Shown: positions 8,921-18,404, numbered from the stretch's first letter. The stretch: DNA of 64,000 nt from Pseudomonadota bacterium (GCA_023391335.1 JAEWBG010000101.1:186001-250000), one strand, 5' to 3'. Numbers and translations are program-made. The notes: a model not told the origin generated them from the sequence alone.

Positions 8921-10858
8921 ATGCAAAACACTTCAGCTCCGCAACTCACTGCACGTGCAGTGATCCTTTCCGCCTTACTCGCGATGATTTTGGCGGCGGC
9001 GAATGCTTACTTGGGCTTGTTCGCCGGCATCACGATCGCCTCCGCCATTCCGGCGGCAGTCGTCTCGATGGCCGTGCTGCGTGTGTTGGGCGGCGGGCAC
9101 ATCCTTGAAAACAACATCGTGCAAACCGGTGCCTCGGCCGGCAATTCGATCGCAGCGGGCGTGATCTTCACGATCCCCGCGTTGGTGCTGCTGGGATACT
9201 GGCACGACTTCAAATACGGGTGGGTGCTCGCCATCGCAGGATTGGGCGGCGTGCTCGGTGTGATTTTTTCCGTGCCGTTGCGTCGCTCGTTGATCATCGA
9301 GCAACAACTCGCTTTTCCAGAAGGTAAGGCGGCGGCCGAAGTCCTGCGCACCGGCGAGAATCCCTCCCAAGGCATCAAAGTGCTTGCTGGCGCAGCCGGA
9401 CTCGGCGGATTGGGCAAGCTGATCGCAGCGAGCGGACTGAGGTTGATTCCCGACTCGGCGGCGCACGCCTCGGTCTTCGGCAAAGCAATCGCTTATATCG
9501 GCACCAATTTATCGCCGGCCTTGCTCGGCGTCGGCTACATCGTCGGATTGAACGTTGGCATTGTGATGATTGCGGGCGGAATCATCTCCTGGGATATCGC
9601 CATCCCGATTTACAGCGGGTGGTATCTAAACACCGATCCTGCGCTGGCCGCTCGCGTACAAAGCTTGGGCGCAGAAGATGCCGCGTACGCAATTTGGGCG
9701 GCACAAATTCGCTATCTCGGTGTCGGCGCGATGCTGATCGGCGGCGTGTGGACGCTGATCTCGCTACGCAATTCGTTGTTGTCGGGCGTACGCAGCGGCC
9801 TTGCAGCTACGCGCGCCGGTGCCTCCCGTGTCATCGAGCACACTGAACAGGATTTGCCGATGCGAGCGGTGATCATCGGTTTGATCGCGTTCGCCTTGCC
9901 CCTTGGCATTCTGTATCAGTCGATCGTCTCGAATCTGGCGGTGTCGATCCCGATGACCATCATCATGATCGTCGCCGGCTTCCTGTTCAGTTCGGTGTCG
10001 GCGTACTTAGCGGGTCTCGTCGGCTCGTCGAATAATCCAGTGTCGGGCATCACAATCGGCACCATCTTGTTCGCATCCTTGATCTTGATGCTCCTGATGG
10101 GCCGCAACGCCCCGCTCGGTCCAGTCGCAGCCATCATGATCGGTGCGGTCGTGTGCTGCGCGGCCTCGATCGCCGGCGACAATCTGCAAGATCTCAAGTG
10201 CGGCTACATGATCGGTGCCACGCCCTGGCGTCAGCAGGTCATGCTCGCCATCGGCGCAATTTCATGTGCTCTCGTGATGGCGCCGGTGCTCAATTTGCTC
10301 GCGCAGGCTTATGGCATCGGTCCGCCGACACCCGATCACCCAAATTCACTCTCGGCTCCGCAAGCGACCTTGATGGCATCCGTCGCACGCGGCATGTTCG
10401 GCGGCAAATTGCCGTGGACGCTGGTGTGGATCGGTGCGGCAATCGGAGCCGTCATCATCGCGATCGATGAAGTCCAGAAAAAGCGGGGCTCCTCGTTCCG
10501 AGTGCCGGTGCTCGCGGCGGCGGTGGGCATTTATCTACCGATGGAATACACCGCGCCGATCTTTATCGGCGGACTCATCACGCACCTGGTGGAGCGGGCG
10601 TACGGAAAAATCTCGAGTACGGAAGAGGGCGAAAAGATTCACCGCAAAGGCGTGTTGTTCTCGGCAGGGCTGATCACCGGCGAAGCACTGGTGGGTATTT
10701 TGATGGCACTGCCCATTGTGATCAGCAAGCGGGCGGACGTACTTGCGTTGCCTGAATCGATGCAGCTCGGAGAGTGGCTGGGCTTGGCGCTATTCGCGAT
10801 CGTCGGCTACATCATGTATCGGGTCGGTTTACGCGGCGCTCGCACGGCGCGCAGTTGA
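8921..10858 (+). CDS. OPT family oligopeptide transporter
   Basis: Polytopic membrane protein of 645 residues, with about 14-16 hydrophobic helices, matching the prokaryotic OPT/YSL-type transporters that take up oligopeptides or metal-peptide complexes. Recognisable blocks are the first helix ILAAANAYLGLFAGITIASA, AFPEGKAAAEVLRTGE, and SCALVMAPVLNLLAQAYG. ATG 8921 is preferred because the residues upstream of it come from the repeat. It closes the peptide-use block; its stop abuts the stop of the convergent small membrane protein with no spacer. Confidence 0.9.
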   Translation: MQNTSAPQLTARAVILSALLAMILAAANAYLGLFAGITIASAIPAAVVSMAVLRVLGGGHILENNIVQTGASAGNSIAAGVIFTIPALVLLGYWHDFKYGWVLAIAGLGGVLGVIFSVPLRRSLIIEQQLAFPEGKAAAEVLRTGENPSQGIKVLAGAAGLGGLGKLIAASGLRLIPDSAAHASVFGKAIAYIGTNLSPALLGVGYIVGLNVGIVMIAGGIISWDIAIPIYSGWYLNTDPALAARVQSLGAEDAAYAIWAAQIRYLGVGAMLIGGVWTLISLRNSLLSGVRSGLAATRAGASRVIEHTEQDLPMRAVIIGLIAFALPLGILYQSIVSNLAVSIPMTIIMIVAGFLFSSVSAYLAGLVGSSNNPVSGITIGTILFASLILMLLMGRNAPLGPVAAIMIGAVVCCAASIAGDNLQDLKCGYMIGATPWRQQVMLAIGAISCALVMAPVLNLLAQAYGIGPPTPDHPNSLSAPQATLMASVARGMFGGKLPWTLVWIGAAIGAVIIAIDEVQKKRGSSFRVPVLAAAVGIYLPMEYTAPIFIGGLITHLVERAYGKISSTEEGEKIHRKGVLFSAGLITGEALVGILMALPIVISKRADVLALPESMQLGEWLGLALFAIVGYIMYRVGLRGARTARS

Positions 10859-11233
10859 TCAACGCTTAGTCTTGATGACCTCGATCTTGCCGTTGTTGCC
10901 GATCAAACCGGAGCCGACCCAGGATGTGAGGCCCACGACGATCGAGGTGCCGAGCGCGGTGCCGAAATTCGCGATCTGAAATCCATGCAATAACAGCGCG
11001 ACCAATCCCAGCATCGCTGCGTTGATCACCAGCAAGAACAACCCCAACGTCAGCAACGTTAAAGGAAGCGTGAGCACAATGGCGATCGGACGCACAATCG
11101 CATTGACGAAGCCCAGCAACAAAGCCGCGGCAAACAACGTCCCAGGCGTGTCGAACATCAATCCTGGAAAGATTTTGGTGGCCAACCACAAACCTAACGC
11201 CACTAAGCTGATGCGCAGTACGAAACCAGTCAT
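10859..11233 (-). CDS. Small membrane protein, phage holin family 4-like (DUF360/YvlD type)
   Basis: A 124-residue integral membrane protein with four predicted helices and the conserved block FVNAIVRPIAIVLTLPLTLLTLGLF, characteristic of the so-called phage holin family 4 superfamily. Despite the name these are ordinary chromosomal membrane proteins of unknown role. ATG 11233 is preceded by GAGGA at suitable spacing. No phage genes are nearby, so a lytic role is not suggested. Confidence 0.8.
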   Translation of the reverse strand: MTGFVLRISLVALGLWLATKIFPGLMFDTPGTLFAAALLLGFVNAIVRPIAIVLTLPLTLLTLGLFLLVINAAMLGLVALLLHGFQIANFGTALGTSIVVGLTSWVGSGLIGNNGKIEVIKTKR

Positions 11234-11380
11234 GTCGAAATCCTCGAACAGGAACCTGCCGCGCTTTCGATGGTAACAGGCTGCGCAGTCAGAATGAGCA
11301 CTGCAACGGCAAACGTTCGCAGATGGGCGAGCATCGCGGCGAGGGCGCATGCGAAAATTCGCGCACATTAGGAGACAGAC

Positions 11381-11782
11381 ATGCCGTACGTTGCGTTGGT
11401 GACCTTGCTCGCACTCACTCAATATTTTTGGTTCAGCGTCCGCGTCATGCGAGCGCGCGGTAAGTATGGCGTTGCCGCGCCCGCCATCACCGGACACGAG
11501 ATCTTCGAGCGGCATTTTCGGGTGCACATGAACACCCAAGAACAACTGCTGCTCCTGCTGCCTTCGTTGTGGATGTTCGCAAGATTTATCAGTCCGATTT
11601 GGGCCGCTGCGCTGGGATTGATCTACGTCATCGGGCGCGAAGTCTACGCTCGCAGCTATGTGCAGGATCCCAAACGACGCGAGTTGGGCTTCGTTATCTC
11701 AATCACGCCAATTGCAGTGATGATGGCCGGGATTGCGATTTGGGCCATTCGCGCAATCTTGGTGACTGCCGCTGTCTCTTAG
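11381..11782 (+). CDS. MAPEG family membrane protein
   Basis: A 133-residue four-helix protein of the MAPEG superfamily (membrane-associated proteins in eicosanoid and glutathione metabolism). The typical segments are the N-terminal helix, ERHFRVHMNTQEQLLLLLPSLWMF (conserved Arg/Asn/Glu/Gln positions) and GREVYARSYVQDPKRRELGF. Bacterial members are probably glutathione-linked but usually have no defined substrate. An AGGAG ribosome-binding site precedes ATG 11381. The gene ends 3 bases before the convergent GGDEF gene ends. Confidence 0.85.
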   Translation: MPYVALVTLLALTQYFWFSVRVMRARGKYGVAAPAITGHEIFERHFRVHMNTQEQLLLLLPSLWMFARFISPIWAAALGLIYVIGREVYARSYVQDPKRRELGFVISITPIAVMMAGIAIWAIRAILVTAAVS

Positions 11783-11785
11783 CGC

Positions 11786-12811
11786 TCAGGCAGAGGCGCG
11801 GCGCCGCTCGCGATCTTCTCGCATGCGTTGGTTCGCCAGCACGATCAATTCTTGCGGATGCGAATGGTCGGTTGGATAACTCGCCGCACCCACATTGACG
11901 TTGGCCCGAACCAAGTGGTTCGCGACAGAGACGGTGCTGGTGTACACGTGATTGCGAATTCGCTGCGCGATGTGCTTCGCCATGATCGGATCGGCATCGG
12001 CGAGTAGTACGAAGAATTCGTCGCCTCCGAGCCGAGCGGCCACATCCGAGGTGCGAATCGAACGCAGGATCGCGCCACCCACTGCGCTGATGATCTCGCT
12101 GCCCGCATCGTGGCCGAGCGACTCGTTGACGTGCGCCAGGTTATCGATGTCGACGATGAGAATCGAATAGGGCTGTACGACGCGAGCGGACTTGCGATGC
12201 TGTCGGTGCAGCACCTTCTCGAACGTCTCGAGATTGAGCAACCCAGTGAGCGCATCCTTCGTGACCAGCTCGGAAATGGTGTGCGAGGCCTCGCGCATCT
12301 TTTGCATGAGATGCCCGAGAATCAGCGCGACGCCGGCACCCGGCGCGATGGCCCCCAACAGGATCACGCCGAACTCCGCGCTCGCGATGCTGATGCCGCC
12401 GGTGATCGCGGCCAGCACCAATGCGATCAGCGCGATAACGCCGACTGCAATGGCGACTGCCCACCAGGTGGCAAATGCAACAGCCGTTCCTGCGAGCGGA
12501 ATGAGAAAGAGCGGCAGGGCCGCACTGCGCAATGCTTCGGTGCTGACCGCGAAGGCTGTTAAGCAAGCAGTTAGCACGCCCAAATCGACGCAGTGTTGGT
12601 ACACGGAACTGCGCCATGAAAAGCTCCTCACCAACAGCGTGGAAATCGCAAGAATCAGGAGCGACAGTCCAGCGACGAGCGGCGCCTGGATCGTGTTGGG
12701 CGCAAATGCAAACTGCAGCCCGGCCAACACCAAGGCCAATGCATTCATCCACAACAGTGCACGGCTTGCGAACTGCGCGGCAGAGCTGAACTGAGGCCGG
12801 TCAGCAGGCAT
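11786..12811 (-). CDS. Membrane-anchored diguanylate cyclase (GGDEF)
   Basis: A 341-residue protein with about six N-terminal membrane helices (residues 18-170) followed by a cytoplasmic GGDEF domain. The active-site loop reads LGGDEFFVLL, so it should make cyclic di-GMP from two GTP. Five residues before the GGDEF motif lies RTSD, the R-x-x-D inhibitory site, so product inhibition is expected. It is the last of three genes on this strand (GGDEF-EAL, CtpA, GGDEF), 50 bases after ctpA, so co-transcription is plausible. Confidence 0.9.
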   Translation of the reverse strand: MPADRPQFSSAAQFASRALLWMNALALVLAGLQFAFAPNTIQAPLVAGLSLLILAISTLLVRSFSWRSSVYQHCVDLGVLTACLTAFAVSTEALRSAALPLFLIPLAGTAVAFATWWAVAIAVGVIALIALVLAAITGGISIASAEFGVILLGAIAPGAGVALILGHLMQKMREASHTISELVTKDALTGLLNLETFEKVLHRQHRKSARVVQPYSILIVDIDNLAHVNESLGHDAGSEIISAVGGAILRSIRTSDVAARLGGDEFFVLLADADPIMAKHIAQRIRNHVYTSTVSVANHLVRANVNVGAASYPTDHSHPQELIVLANQRMREDRERRRASA

Positions 12812-12861
12812 GAGAGAAGATCGACTTTGAACGCGCTGCTCGAGCAGCAGCGATGCGCGGA

Positions 12862-14184
12862 TTAATTCAAACTGCTTTGCCGAATCTTCGGCTGAGTCTG
12901 ATCTTTCTTTAGCAGGTCCATCGCGAGCTGCACCTCGTAGTCCTTGTGCACCACATCGCTTACGCCCAGATCGGCAGCCGCATCGCCATCTTTTTTCAGA
13001 TGGGCACTGAGCTCTTTTTCATCGACGAGGACGTCAGGAGTAATGCCTTTGCCGTGGATCGATACACCCGATGGGGTGAAGTATTTCGAGGTAGTGAGCT
13101 TCAACGCGTGACCGTCGGATAGCGGCATCACTGTCTGCACCGAACCTTTGCCGTAGGTTTGCTGGCCGAGCAATGTGGCTCGATGGTGATCCTTCAGCGC
13201 GCCAGCAACGATCTCCGATGCCGAAGCCGAGCCGCCGTTGACGAGCACCACCACCGGGGCACCTTCCAGCAAATCGCCCGGCTGTGCATCCATTTCGAAC
13301 TTCGCATCAGGCGCACGACCGTCCGCCGTGACGATGATCCCATCGTCCAAGAACAAGTCCGACACACCGACTGCGGCTTCGAGAACACCGCCAGGATTGT
13401 TACGCAGATCGAGCACCAAACCCTGTAATGAGCCGCCGTTTTGGCGCTTCATCGTATCGATCGCGCGCTCGAGATCGGCGGTCGTGGTTTCGCTGAAGTG
13501 AGAGATGCTGGCGTAGCCGAAACCGGAGCTCAACAGATTGCTCGCCACGCTGTGCACTTGAACTGCGGCGCGCTTCATCTGCACGTCCAACGGGGCGTCC
13601 AGGCCGTCGCGTTCAAGCGTGAGCTTGACCGTGCTGCCTACTTTGCCGCGCATGCGATCGATCACGTCGTTGATGTTGGTCGTATCGACAGCCACATCGT
13701 CCACTGCAAGGATCGTGTCTCCCGCAAGTACGCCAGCACGCGCTGCGGGCGCATCTTCAATGGGTTTGACCACTTTGACCTTGTTCTTTTCCAGTGCCAC
13801 TTCGATGCCCACGCCGGAATATTCGCCGCTGGTGCTGATGCGGATCTCGTCGAACTGTTGTGTATCGAGGTACGTGGAATGCGGATCGAGCTTCGACATG
13901 ATGCCGCGAATCGCTGCATCGACCAGTTCTTGATCCGACAACTCATCTACGTAGTCCTGCCGCACTCGCTCCAACACCTCCGACAACAAGCGTTCGTCGC
14001 GACGCTCGACCGGCACGCGTGCAACGCGAGCAGGCTTCGCATTCGCCTGCGAAATGTTGCGGTCTGCTTTAACCGCGGGACCGAGCGACAATCCAAAACC
14101 GGCAACGCCGCCCAGAGCAAGCAACATTGCGACTCGAAGTGGTCTGGTCATGCGCGACATGGGCGAGATCGGTGCGGCGCTCAA
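12862..14184 (-). CDS. ctpA: S41 family C-terminal processing peptidase
   Basis: Periplasmic serine protease of the CtpA/Prc type. Of 440 residues, an N-terminal hydrophobic signal or anchor is followed by a helical region, a PDZ domain (IEDAPAARAGVLAGDTILAV) and the S41 catalytic domain with GGSASASEIVAGAL (nucleophile Ser) and the Lys in GKGSVQTV. The start is probably TTG 14184, which has GAGGA nine bases ahead; ATG 14160 and 14151 lack such a site. CtpA proteases often sit next to EnvC-type factors; here a GGDEF-EAL gene separates them. Confidence 0.92.
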   Translation of the reverse strand: MSAAPISPMSRMTRPLRVAMLLALGGVAGFGLSLGPAVKADRNISQANAKPARVARVPVERRDERLLSEVLERVRQDYVDELSDQELVDAAIRGIMSKLDPHSTYLDTQQFDEIRISTSGEYSGVGIEVALEKNKVKVVKPIEDAPAARAGVLAGDTILAVDDVAVDTTNINDVIDRMRGKVGSTVKLTLERDGLDAPLDVQMKRAAVQVHSVASNLLSSGFGYASISHFSETTTADLERAIDTMKRQNGGSLQGLVLDLRNNPGGVLEAAVGVSDLFLDDGIIVTADGRAPDAKFEMDAQPGDLLEGAPVVVLVNGGSASASEIVAGALKDHHRATLLGQQTYGKGSVQTVMPLSDGHALKLTTSKYFTPSGVSIHGKGITPDVLVDEKELSAHLKKDGDAAADLGVSDVVHKDYEVQLAMDLLKKDQTQPKIRQSSLN

Positions 14185-14266
14185 GGATGATGATCCTCAG
14201 AATAGTACGGAAGGCGAGAAGCGCCTATGCGGCGAAGGATGCAGCAAATGGCTGACGTGTCCTGCA

Positions 14267-16516
14267 TCACATTCCCGCAAGGCGAGCCATGCGTGGCGAC
14301 ACCGAATTGCGCGCGCCCGGCGGTGCGCCTCTCAGCAGCTCCTGCAGCACGGTCTCGAGCGGACGCGGACGTCCGATCGCAAATCCTTGTGCGAAGTCGA
14401 CGCCGAGTTCACCAATCGTTTTTAGGATCTCTTCGCTTTCGACGCACTCCGCAGTGGTCGTGAGTTTCATCGCTTCGGAGAGCTGCACGATCGCAGACAC
14501 CATCGCTTGCGAGCGCTGATTGCCCACGAGATCGCGCACCAATCCGCCGTCGATCTTCAAATGCGAAACCGGCAGAGACTTCAAATAAGTGAGCGACGAC
14601 AAACCGCGTCCGAAGTCATCGAGTGCGATTTCGTGTCCGAGATCTTGCAGGCGCCGGATCAACATTTCGGCGCGCACGATATTGGCCACCGCCGCAGTCT
14701 CCGTAATCTCGAACGACAGCAACGAAGGCGGCAGCGCATACTCGCGCAATTTGGACTCGAGGAAATCGGGAAAATCGGTATCGCCTAGCGATTGACCGGA
14801 GATGTTAATCGCGAAATGTGCACCGAGTTTCTCGAGCGCCGGCGCAGCCGAGGAAAGGATCTCCAACGCATATTGCACCACCCACCGATCGATATCCGTA
14901 GCCAACTGATACCGTTCGGCGGCAGACAAGAATTTGTCCGGCGATACGTTCTCGCCATTGACGTCGATCATGCGCAACAACAATTCGAAGCGCCGCGGAT
15001 TCGCGGACTTTCCCATCGCGACGATCGGTTGTGCTTCCATGCGGAAGCGGTCTTGTTCGATGGCCTCCCGCAGATCGCCTACCAGCGTGACGTCTTCGTA
15101 ACGGCGGATGATGCTGCGATCGGCATCTTGATAAATTTCGACGCGACCGCGGCCGCGATCTTTCGCCGCCTTGCAAGCGACTTCCGCGGCGGCCATTGCG
15201 TGCGAAAGCGGCAGTTTCGTATTCGGCACACACGCGACGCCGAAGCTCAACGACAGCTCGATGCTTTTGCCGTCGTAAGCGAATGCGGTGTTGGCGACGC
15301 TACGGCACAGTTGCTCTAGAAAGTATTGAGCTGTCTCCGCACTGGTATTCGCGAAGAACATCGCAAAACGATCCCCGGAAATGCAGGAGGCAGTGATGTC
15401 CTGCGTCAGATGCGAGCGAATCGCCTCTGCGATGCGCGCGATCACTTGATCGCCCACGTGCATGCCTTGATTTTCATTGACGACGTGCAGGCGATCGATG
15501 TCCGCATACGCGACGCAATGCGTGCTGCCAGGCCCCGACGCAGTGATCACCGCAAGGGCGCGCTGTTCGAATGCGTGGCGCGTGAGCAATCGCGTGGTGG
15601 CGTCATACGCTGTCTGCATCACATACGCGATCCGACGCGCCATGAGATCGACCAGCCGCAACTGACGAGTATCGAAGTCGATAGCACTGATCGGTTTGAA
15701 CAAGACCAGCACGCCGACCACCTCTTGGCCGTTCTCACGCACGGGGCAAGCAAGAATCTTGTAGGGCAGTGCACCGAAAGGACTGTTCGGCGGCGCCTTG
15801 TTGAGCACCAGCGGCCGGCGTTGCACTTGTGTCCAAGCGAGCAAATGCCGCTGATTGCGCTCGAGCAAGTCCGCGTCGCTGCGCTTCGTCGAGGGGCTGA
15901 TCGAATGCGAGACTGCGATCTTCTTGTCAGGGATCAGCAGCGCACCGAAGGAGCAGTCGAGATGCTGCACGCAGTGCTGGACCACTGCTTCGAGCGTGTC
16001 CCCGTTCTCTTCATTGCCGGTGCTTGCGTTAAGCAAGAGCGCAAGGTCGCCTTCGCGCTCATTTAGATCGCGGCGCAAATCGCCAAGCAGGTATTGACTG
16101 CTCAATTCGCGACTGAGCACTTGCACCGCAGGTCGCAGCAGACCGTGCACAACCGCGAACGGTCGGGACCCACCGCTGCTATCGCGGCACGACAACGCCA
16201 GAGTGCCGAGCAACTCATGACCGTCCCGCAAGATGAAGACATACGCCGTGTCGCCGTCCCAGTCGCGCGCAAATCCATCGCGTTCATTGCGATCCGGAAT
16301 TCCGGCGCGAGCGGCATTCAGCGCCTCTTCCACTAACTGGAGTAAATCGTGTCCGTCGTACCCATCCGAAAGCCACAAGGGCACACCCATGCGATCGTGA
16401 ATCGCGATGCACAGCGCTCTGGGCATCAGCATCTTGATGAGCTGCCCGTAAGGATCGAACGACGTCGATAGGCTGTTCGCCTCGACGGTCGCGTCGTTAT
16501 CCAGGATAGCTGCCAT
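14267..16516 (-). CDS. GAF-like / degenerate GGDEF / EAL cyclic-di-GMP protein
   Basis: A 749-residue soluble protein. The N-terminal third looks like sensory GAF-type sequence (for instance GQEVVGVLVLFKPI). A GGDEF-family domain follows whose active-site loop reads SGDRF instead of GGDEF, so cyclase activity is probably lost. The C-terminal EAL domain keeps the metal and catalytic positions (E in ELLLR replacing EALLR, NISGQSL, ITETAA, DDFG, LKID, AECVE, AQGFAIGRP), so phosphodiesterase activity is plausible, perhaps tuned by GTP bound to the degenerate domain. It lies between envC and ctpA on the same strand. Confidence 0.9.
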   Translation of the reverse strand: MAAILDNDATVEANSLSTSFDPYGQLIKMLMPRALCIAIHDRMGVPLWLSDGYDGHDLLQLVEEALNAARAGIPDRNERDGFARDWDGDTAYVFILRDGHELLGTLALSCRDSSGGSRPFAVVHGLLRPAVQVLSRELSSQYLLGDLRRDLNEREGDLALLLNASTGNEENGDTLEAVVQHCVQHLDCSFGALLIPDKKIAVSHSISPSTKRSDADLLERNQRHLLAWTQVQRRPLVLNKAPPNSPFGALPYKILACPVRENGQEVVGVLVLFKPISAIDFDTRQLRLVDLMARRIAYVMQTAYDATTRLLTRHAFEQRALAVITASGPGSTHCVAYADIDRLHVVNENQGMHVGDQVIARIAEAIRSHLTQDITASCISGDRFAMFFANTSAETAQYFLEQLCRSVANTAFAYDGKSIELSLSFGVACVPNTKLPLSHAMAAAEVACKAAKDRGRGRVEIYQDADRSIIRRYEDVTLVGDLREAIEQDRFRMEAQPIVAMGKSANPRRFELLLRMIDVNGENVSPDKFLSAAERYQLATDIDRWVVQYALEILSSAAPALEKLGAHFAINISGQSLGDTDFPDFLESKLREYALPPSLLSFEITETAAVANIVRAEMLIRRLQDLGHEIALDDFGRGLSSLTYLKSLPVSHLKIDGGLVRDLVGNQRSQAMVSAIVQLSEAMKLTTTAECVESEEILKTIGELGVDFAQGFAIGRPRPLETVLQELLRGAPPGARNSVSPRMARLAGM

Positions 16517-16667
16517 GAATTGTTATGCCCGGGGTACCGGGATGAGGAATTGCCCTATGTGCGGATTCGCATCATCCGGCTGCCCACGCTGGCATTCCTT
16601 GAACTCCGCCGCACTTTTCGTGCGAAGAGACGCCTAACTGAGTTGTCAAAATTGGGCGCGAGCGATG

Positions 16668-17927
16668 CTATTTTTTCGATAGCCAATCGGCAGGGTTGAG
16701 CGGCTCCTTGCCCCGACGTATTTCCAGGTACAAACCAGGTTGGCTGAATCCTGCAGCGTCACCGACCGCGGCCAGAACATCGCCGGCTCGGACTCGATCG
16801 CCCACTTTCCGGAACAGCTGCTCATTATGTCCATACAACGTCAGATAGCCGCCGCCATGGTCTAGGACGATGAGCAGCCCCAGGCCCGGCAGCCAATCCG
16901 AGTACACCACCCGGCCGGGGTAAGGCGCCCGCACTTGCGCGCCGCGTTCGGAGGCAATCACGAGCCCTTGCCATTTAAGCGGTCCACCCGCGCGTAGCTG
17001 ACCAAAGGCGGCCAAAATTCGGCCCTTCACCGGCCACGGCAGGCGGCCGCGTACTTTGGCGAACGGCTGCTCGCCCAGGTCCGGGAAGTCCTGCGAGGCG
17101 CGACGCAATTCATCGATCAACTTTTCCAGTGCTTTCGCCTCGCTCTGCAGTTTGGCGAGCTCGTCGCTGCGAGTTCGCAGCTTGCTCTTTACTTGTGCCA
17201 GGGTTTGGGCCCGTTCTTGGCGCGCGCCGTTCAGCGCTTCCACTTCCTTCTGGCGCTGGCTTTCAAGTTCTTTGAGCTGCTGCGTCTGCGCCACGATCTG
17301 CTCGTCGAGCAACTTCAAATGAGCAAGATGGTCGTTGATTTGCGCGATCCGATCAGCGCGCGCTCGGCCCATATAGCCGTAATAAGCCATCATGCGACCG
17401 AGCTCGGCGGGATCTTGCTGGTTCAACAGCAGCTTCAATTCCTCTTCGCGCCCGTTCATGTAGGCGACCGCCAGCTCGCTGCTCAAGGCAGCGCGCTGAT
17501 CCTCTATTTGCTGCTGCGTCTTGGCCTGCTCATCGCGCAAGGCGGCCAGTTGCCGTTCGGCCTCGGTGCGTTGGGTACGCACGTTTGTCAGACGTTCGCG
17601 GGCAAACTGGATGCGCAGGTCTGCGGCGCGCAGATCCTTCGCCAACGCATCGCGCCTTTCCGCATCGGATTGGATTGCTTTGCGGACGGACTCGATCCTT
17701 CCCTGGAGTTGCTTGAGCTGCGCTTCTTTGACCTCGGGCGCTGCGGCAAAGCCTTGAAAGGGCCATCCGCACATCCACATCAGACACATGAGGAGTGCGG
17801 CCGTACGAGGCCAGCGAGCCCGCGGGTGGCTGCTATACTCTGCGCCCTTTTTCAGACCGGTCGTAGCGCAGACCCGCCGCGGACGAGCGGTTGGCCTCGA
17901 TTGTGTGCGATTGCGGACCGGCATCAC
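16668..17927 (-). CDS. envC: EnvC-like murein hydrolase activator (coiled coil + LytM/M23 domain)
   Basis: Periplasmic activator of amidases in cell separation. The protein is up to 419 residues: a long basic N-region, a signal-like hydrophobic stretch (about residues 43-62), a coiled coil (about 65-275, Gln/Glu/Arg-rich) and a C-terminal LytM domain. The domain keeps LYGH but lacks the usual first zinc ligand motif (KWQGLVIA at that position) and the HxH motif (LYLEIR), as in catalytically dead EnvC. The start is uncertain: ATG 17927 has no ribosome-binding site, while ATG 17789 would remove the basic n-region. Confidence 0.87.
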   Translation of the reverse strand: MMPVRNRTQSRPTARPRRVCATTGLKKGAEYSSHPRARWPRTAALLMCLMWMCGWPFQGFAAAPEVKEAQLKQLQGRIESVRKAIQSDAERRDALAKDLRAADLRIQFARERLTNVRTQRTEAERQLAALRDEQAKTQQQIEDQRAALSSELAVAYMNGREEELKLLLNQQDPAELGRMMAYYGYMGRARADRIAQINDHLAHLKLLDEQIVAQTQQLKELESQRQKEVEALNGARQERAQTLAQVKSKLRTRSDELAKLQSEAKALEKLIDELRRASQDFPDLGEQPFAKVRGRLPWPVKGRILAAFGQLRAGGPLKWQGLVIASERGAQVRAPYPGRVVYSDWLPGLGLLIVLDHGGGYLTLYGHNEQLFRKVGDRVRAGDVLAAVGDAAGFSQPGLYLEIRRGKEPLNPADWLSKK

Positions 17928-17948
17928 TGATCGATAGAACTGCTAAGC

Positions 17949-18404
17949 ATGCAACGCATCATCGAATACACCACCAACCATCCCGCTCTCGTCGCAGCGA
18001 CCGTTATTGTCGCGATTGTCACCGTTGTGATCGAGCTGCGGCAGCGAGCACGCGGTTCGGCGATGGTTTCGCCGAATGACGTCGTGCAGCTGACGAATCG
18101 CGGCGGAGCACTGCTGCTGGACATTCGCGATCAAGCTCAATTCGAGTCGGGCCACATTATCGACTCGCGCCACGTCCCTTCTGGCGAACTTGCGACCCGT
18201 GCTGAGACATTGAAGAAATACAAGGAAAAGCCAGTCGTCGTGTACTGCGACAACGGATTTGCTTCGGCCGCTGCCGCCCGCATGCTGCGAGGCCTGGGCT
18301 TCACCAAAGTTGCAACGCTGCGCGGCGGCTTGCAGAGCTGGAAGCAAGACAACTTGCCGTTGGTGAAGGGGCCGCTGGCTAAGAGCGGAAAGGACGGGAA
18401 GTGA
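17949..18404 (+). CDS. Membrane-anchored rhodanese-like sulfurtransferase (YibN type)
   Basis: A 151-residue protein with one N-terminal membrane helix (residues 13-29) and a rhodanese domain whose loop VVYCDNGFAS carries the active-site Cys100. It probably moves sulfane sulfur or senses cyanide/sulfide at the inner membrane; the substrate is unknown. Gene order rhodanese-grxC-secB-gpsA is conserved in many Gammaproteobacteria. It is divergent from envC; TATACT at 17834-17839 could be a -10 for a transcript in this direction. Confidence 0.9.
   Translation: MQRIIEYTTNHPALVAATVIVAIVTVVIELRQRARGSAMVSPNDVVQLTNRGGALLLDIRDQAQFESGHIIDSRHVPSGELATRAETLKKYKEKPVVVYCDNGFASAAAARMLRGLGFTKVATLRGGLQSWKQDNLPLVKGPLAKSGKDGK

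Noticed and set aside
10859..11233. Prophage signal from a holin-named membrane protein
   Set aside because: The family is widespread in chromosomes, and no integrase, capsid, tail or lysis genes are nearby.
13441..14190. 249-codon frame opposite ctpA
   Set aside because: Composition and lack of a ribosome-binding site show it is an antisense shadow of the well-supported protease gene.
14267..16516. Active bifunctional cyclase/phosphodiesterase
   Set aside because: SGDRF replaces GGDEF, so cyclase activity was not claimed; only the EAL activity is considered plausible.
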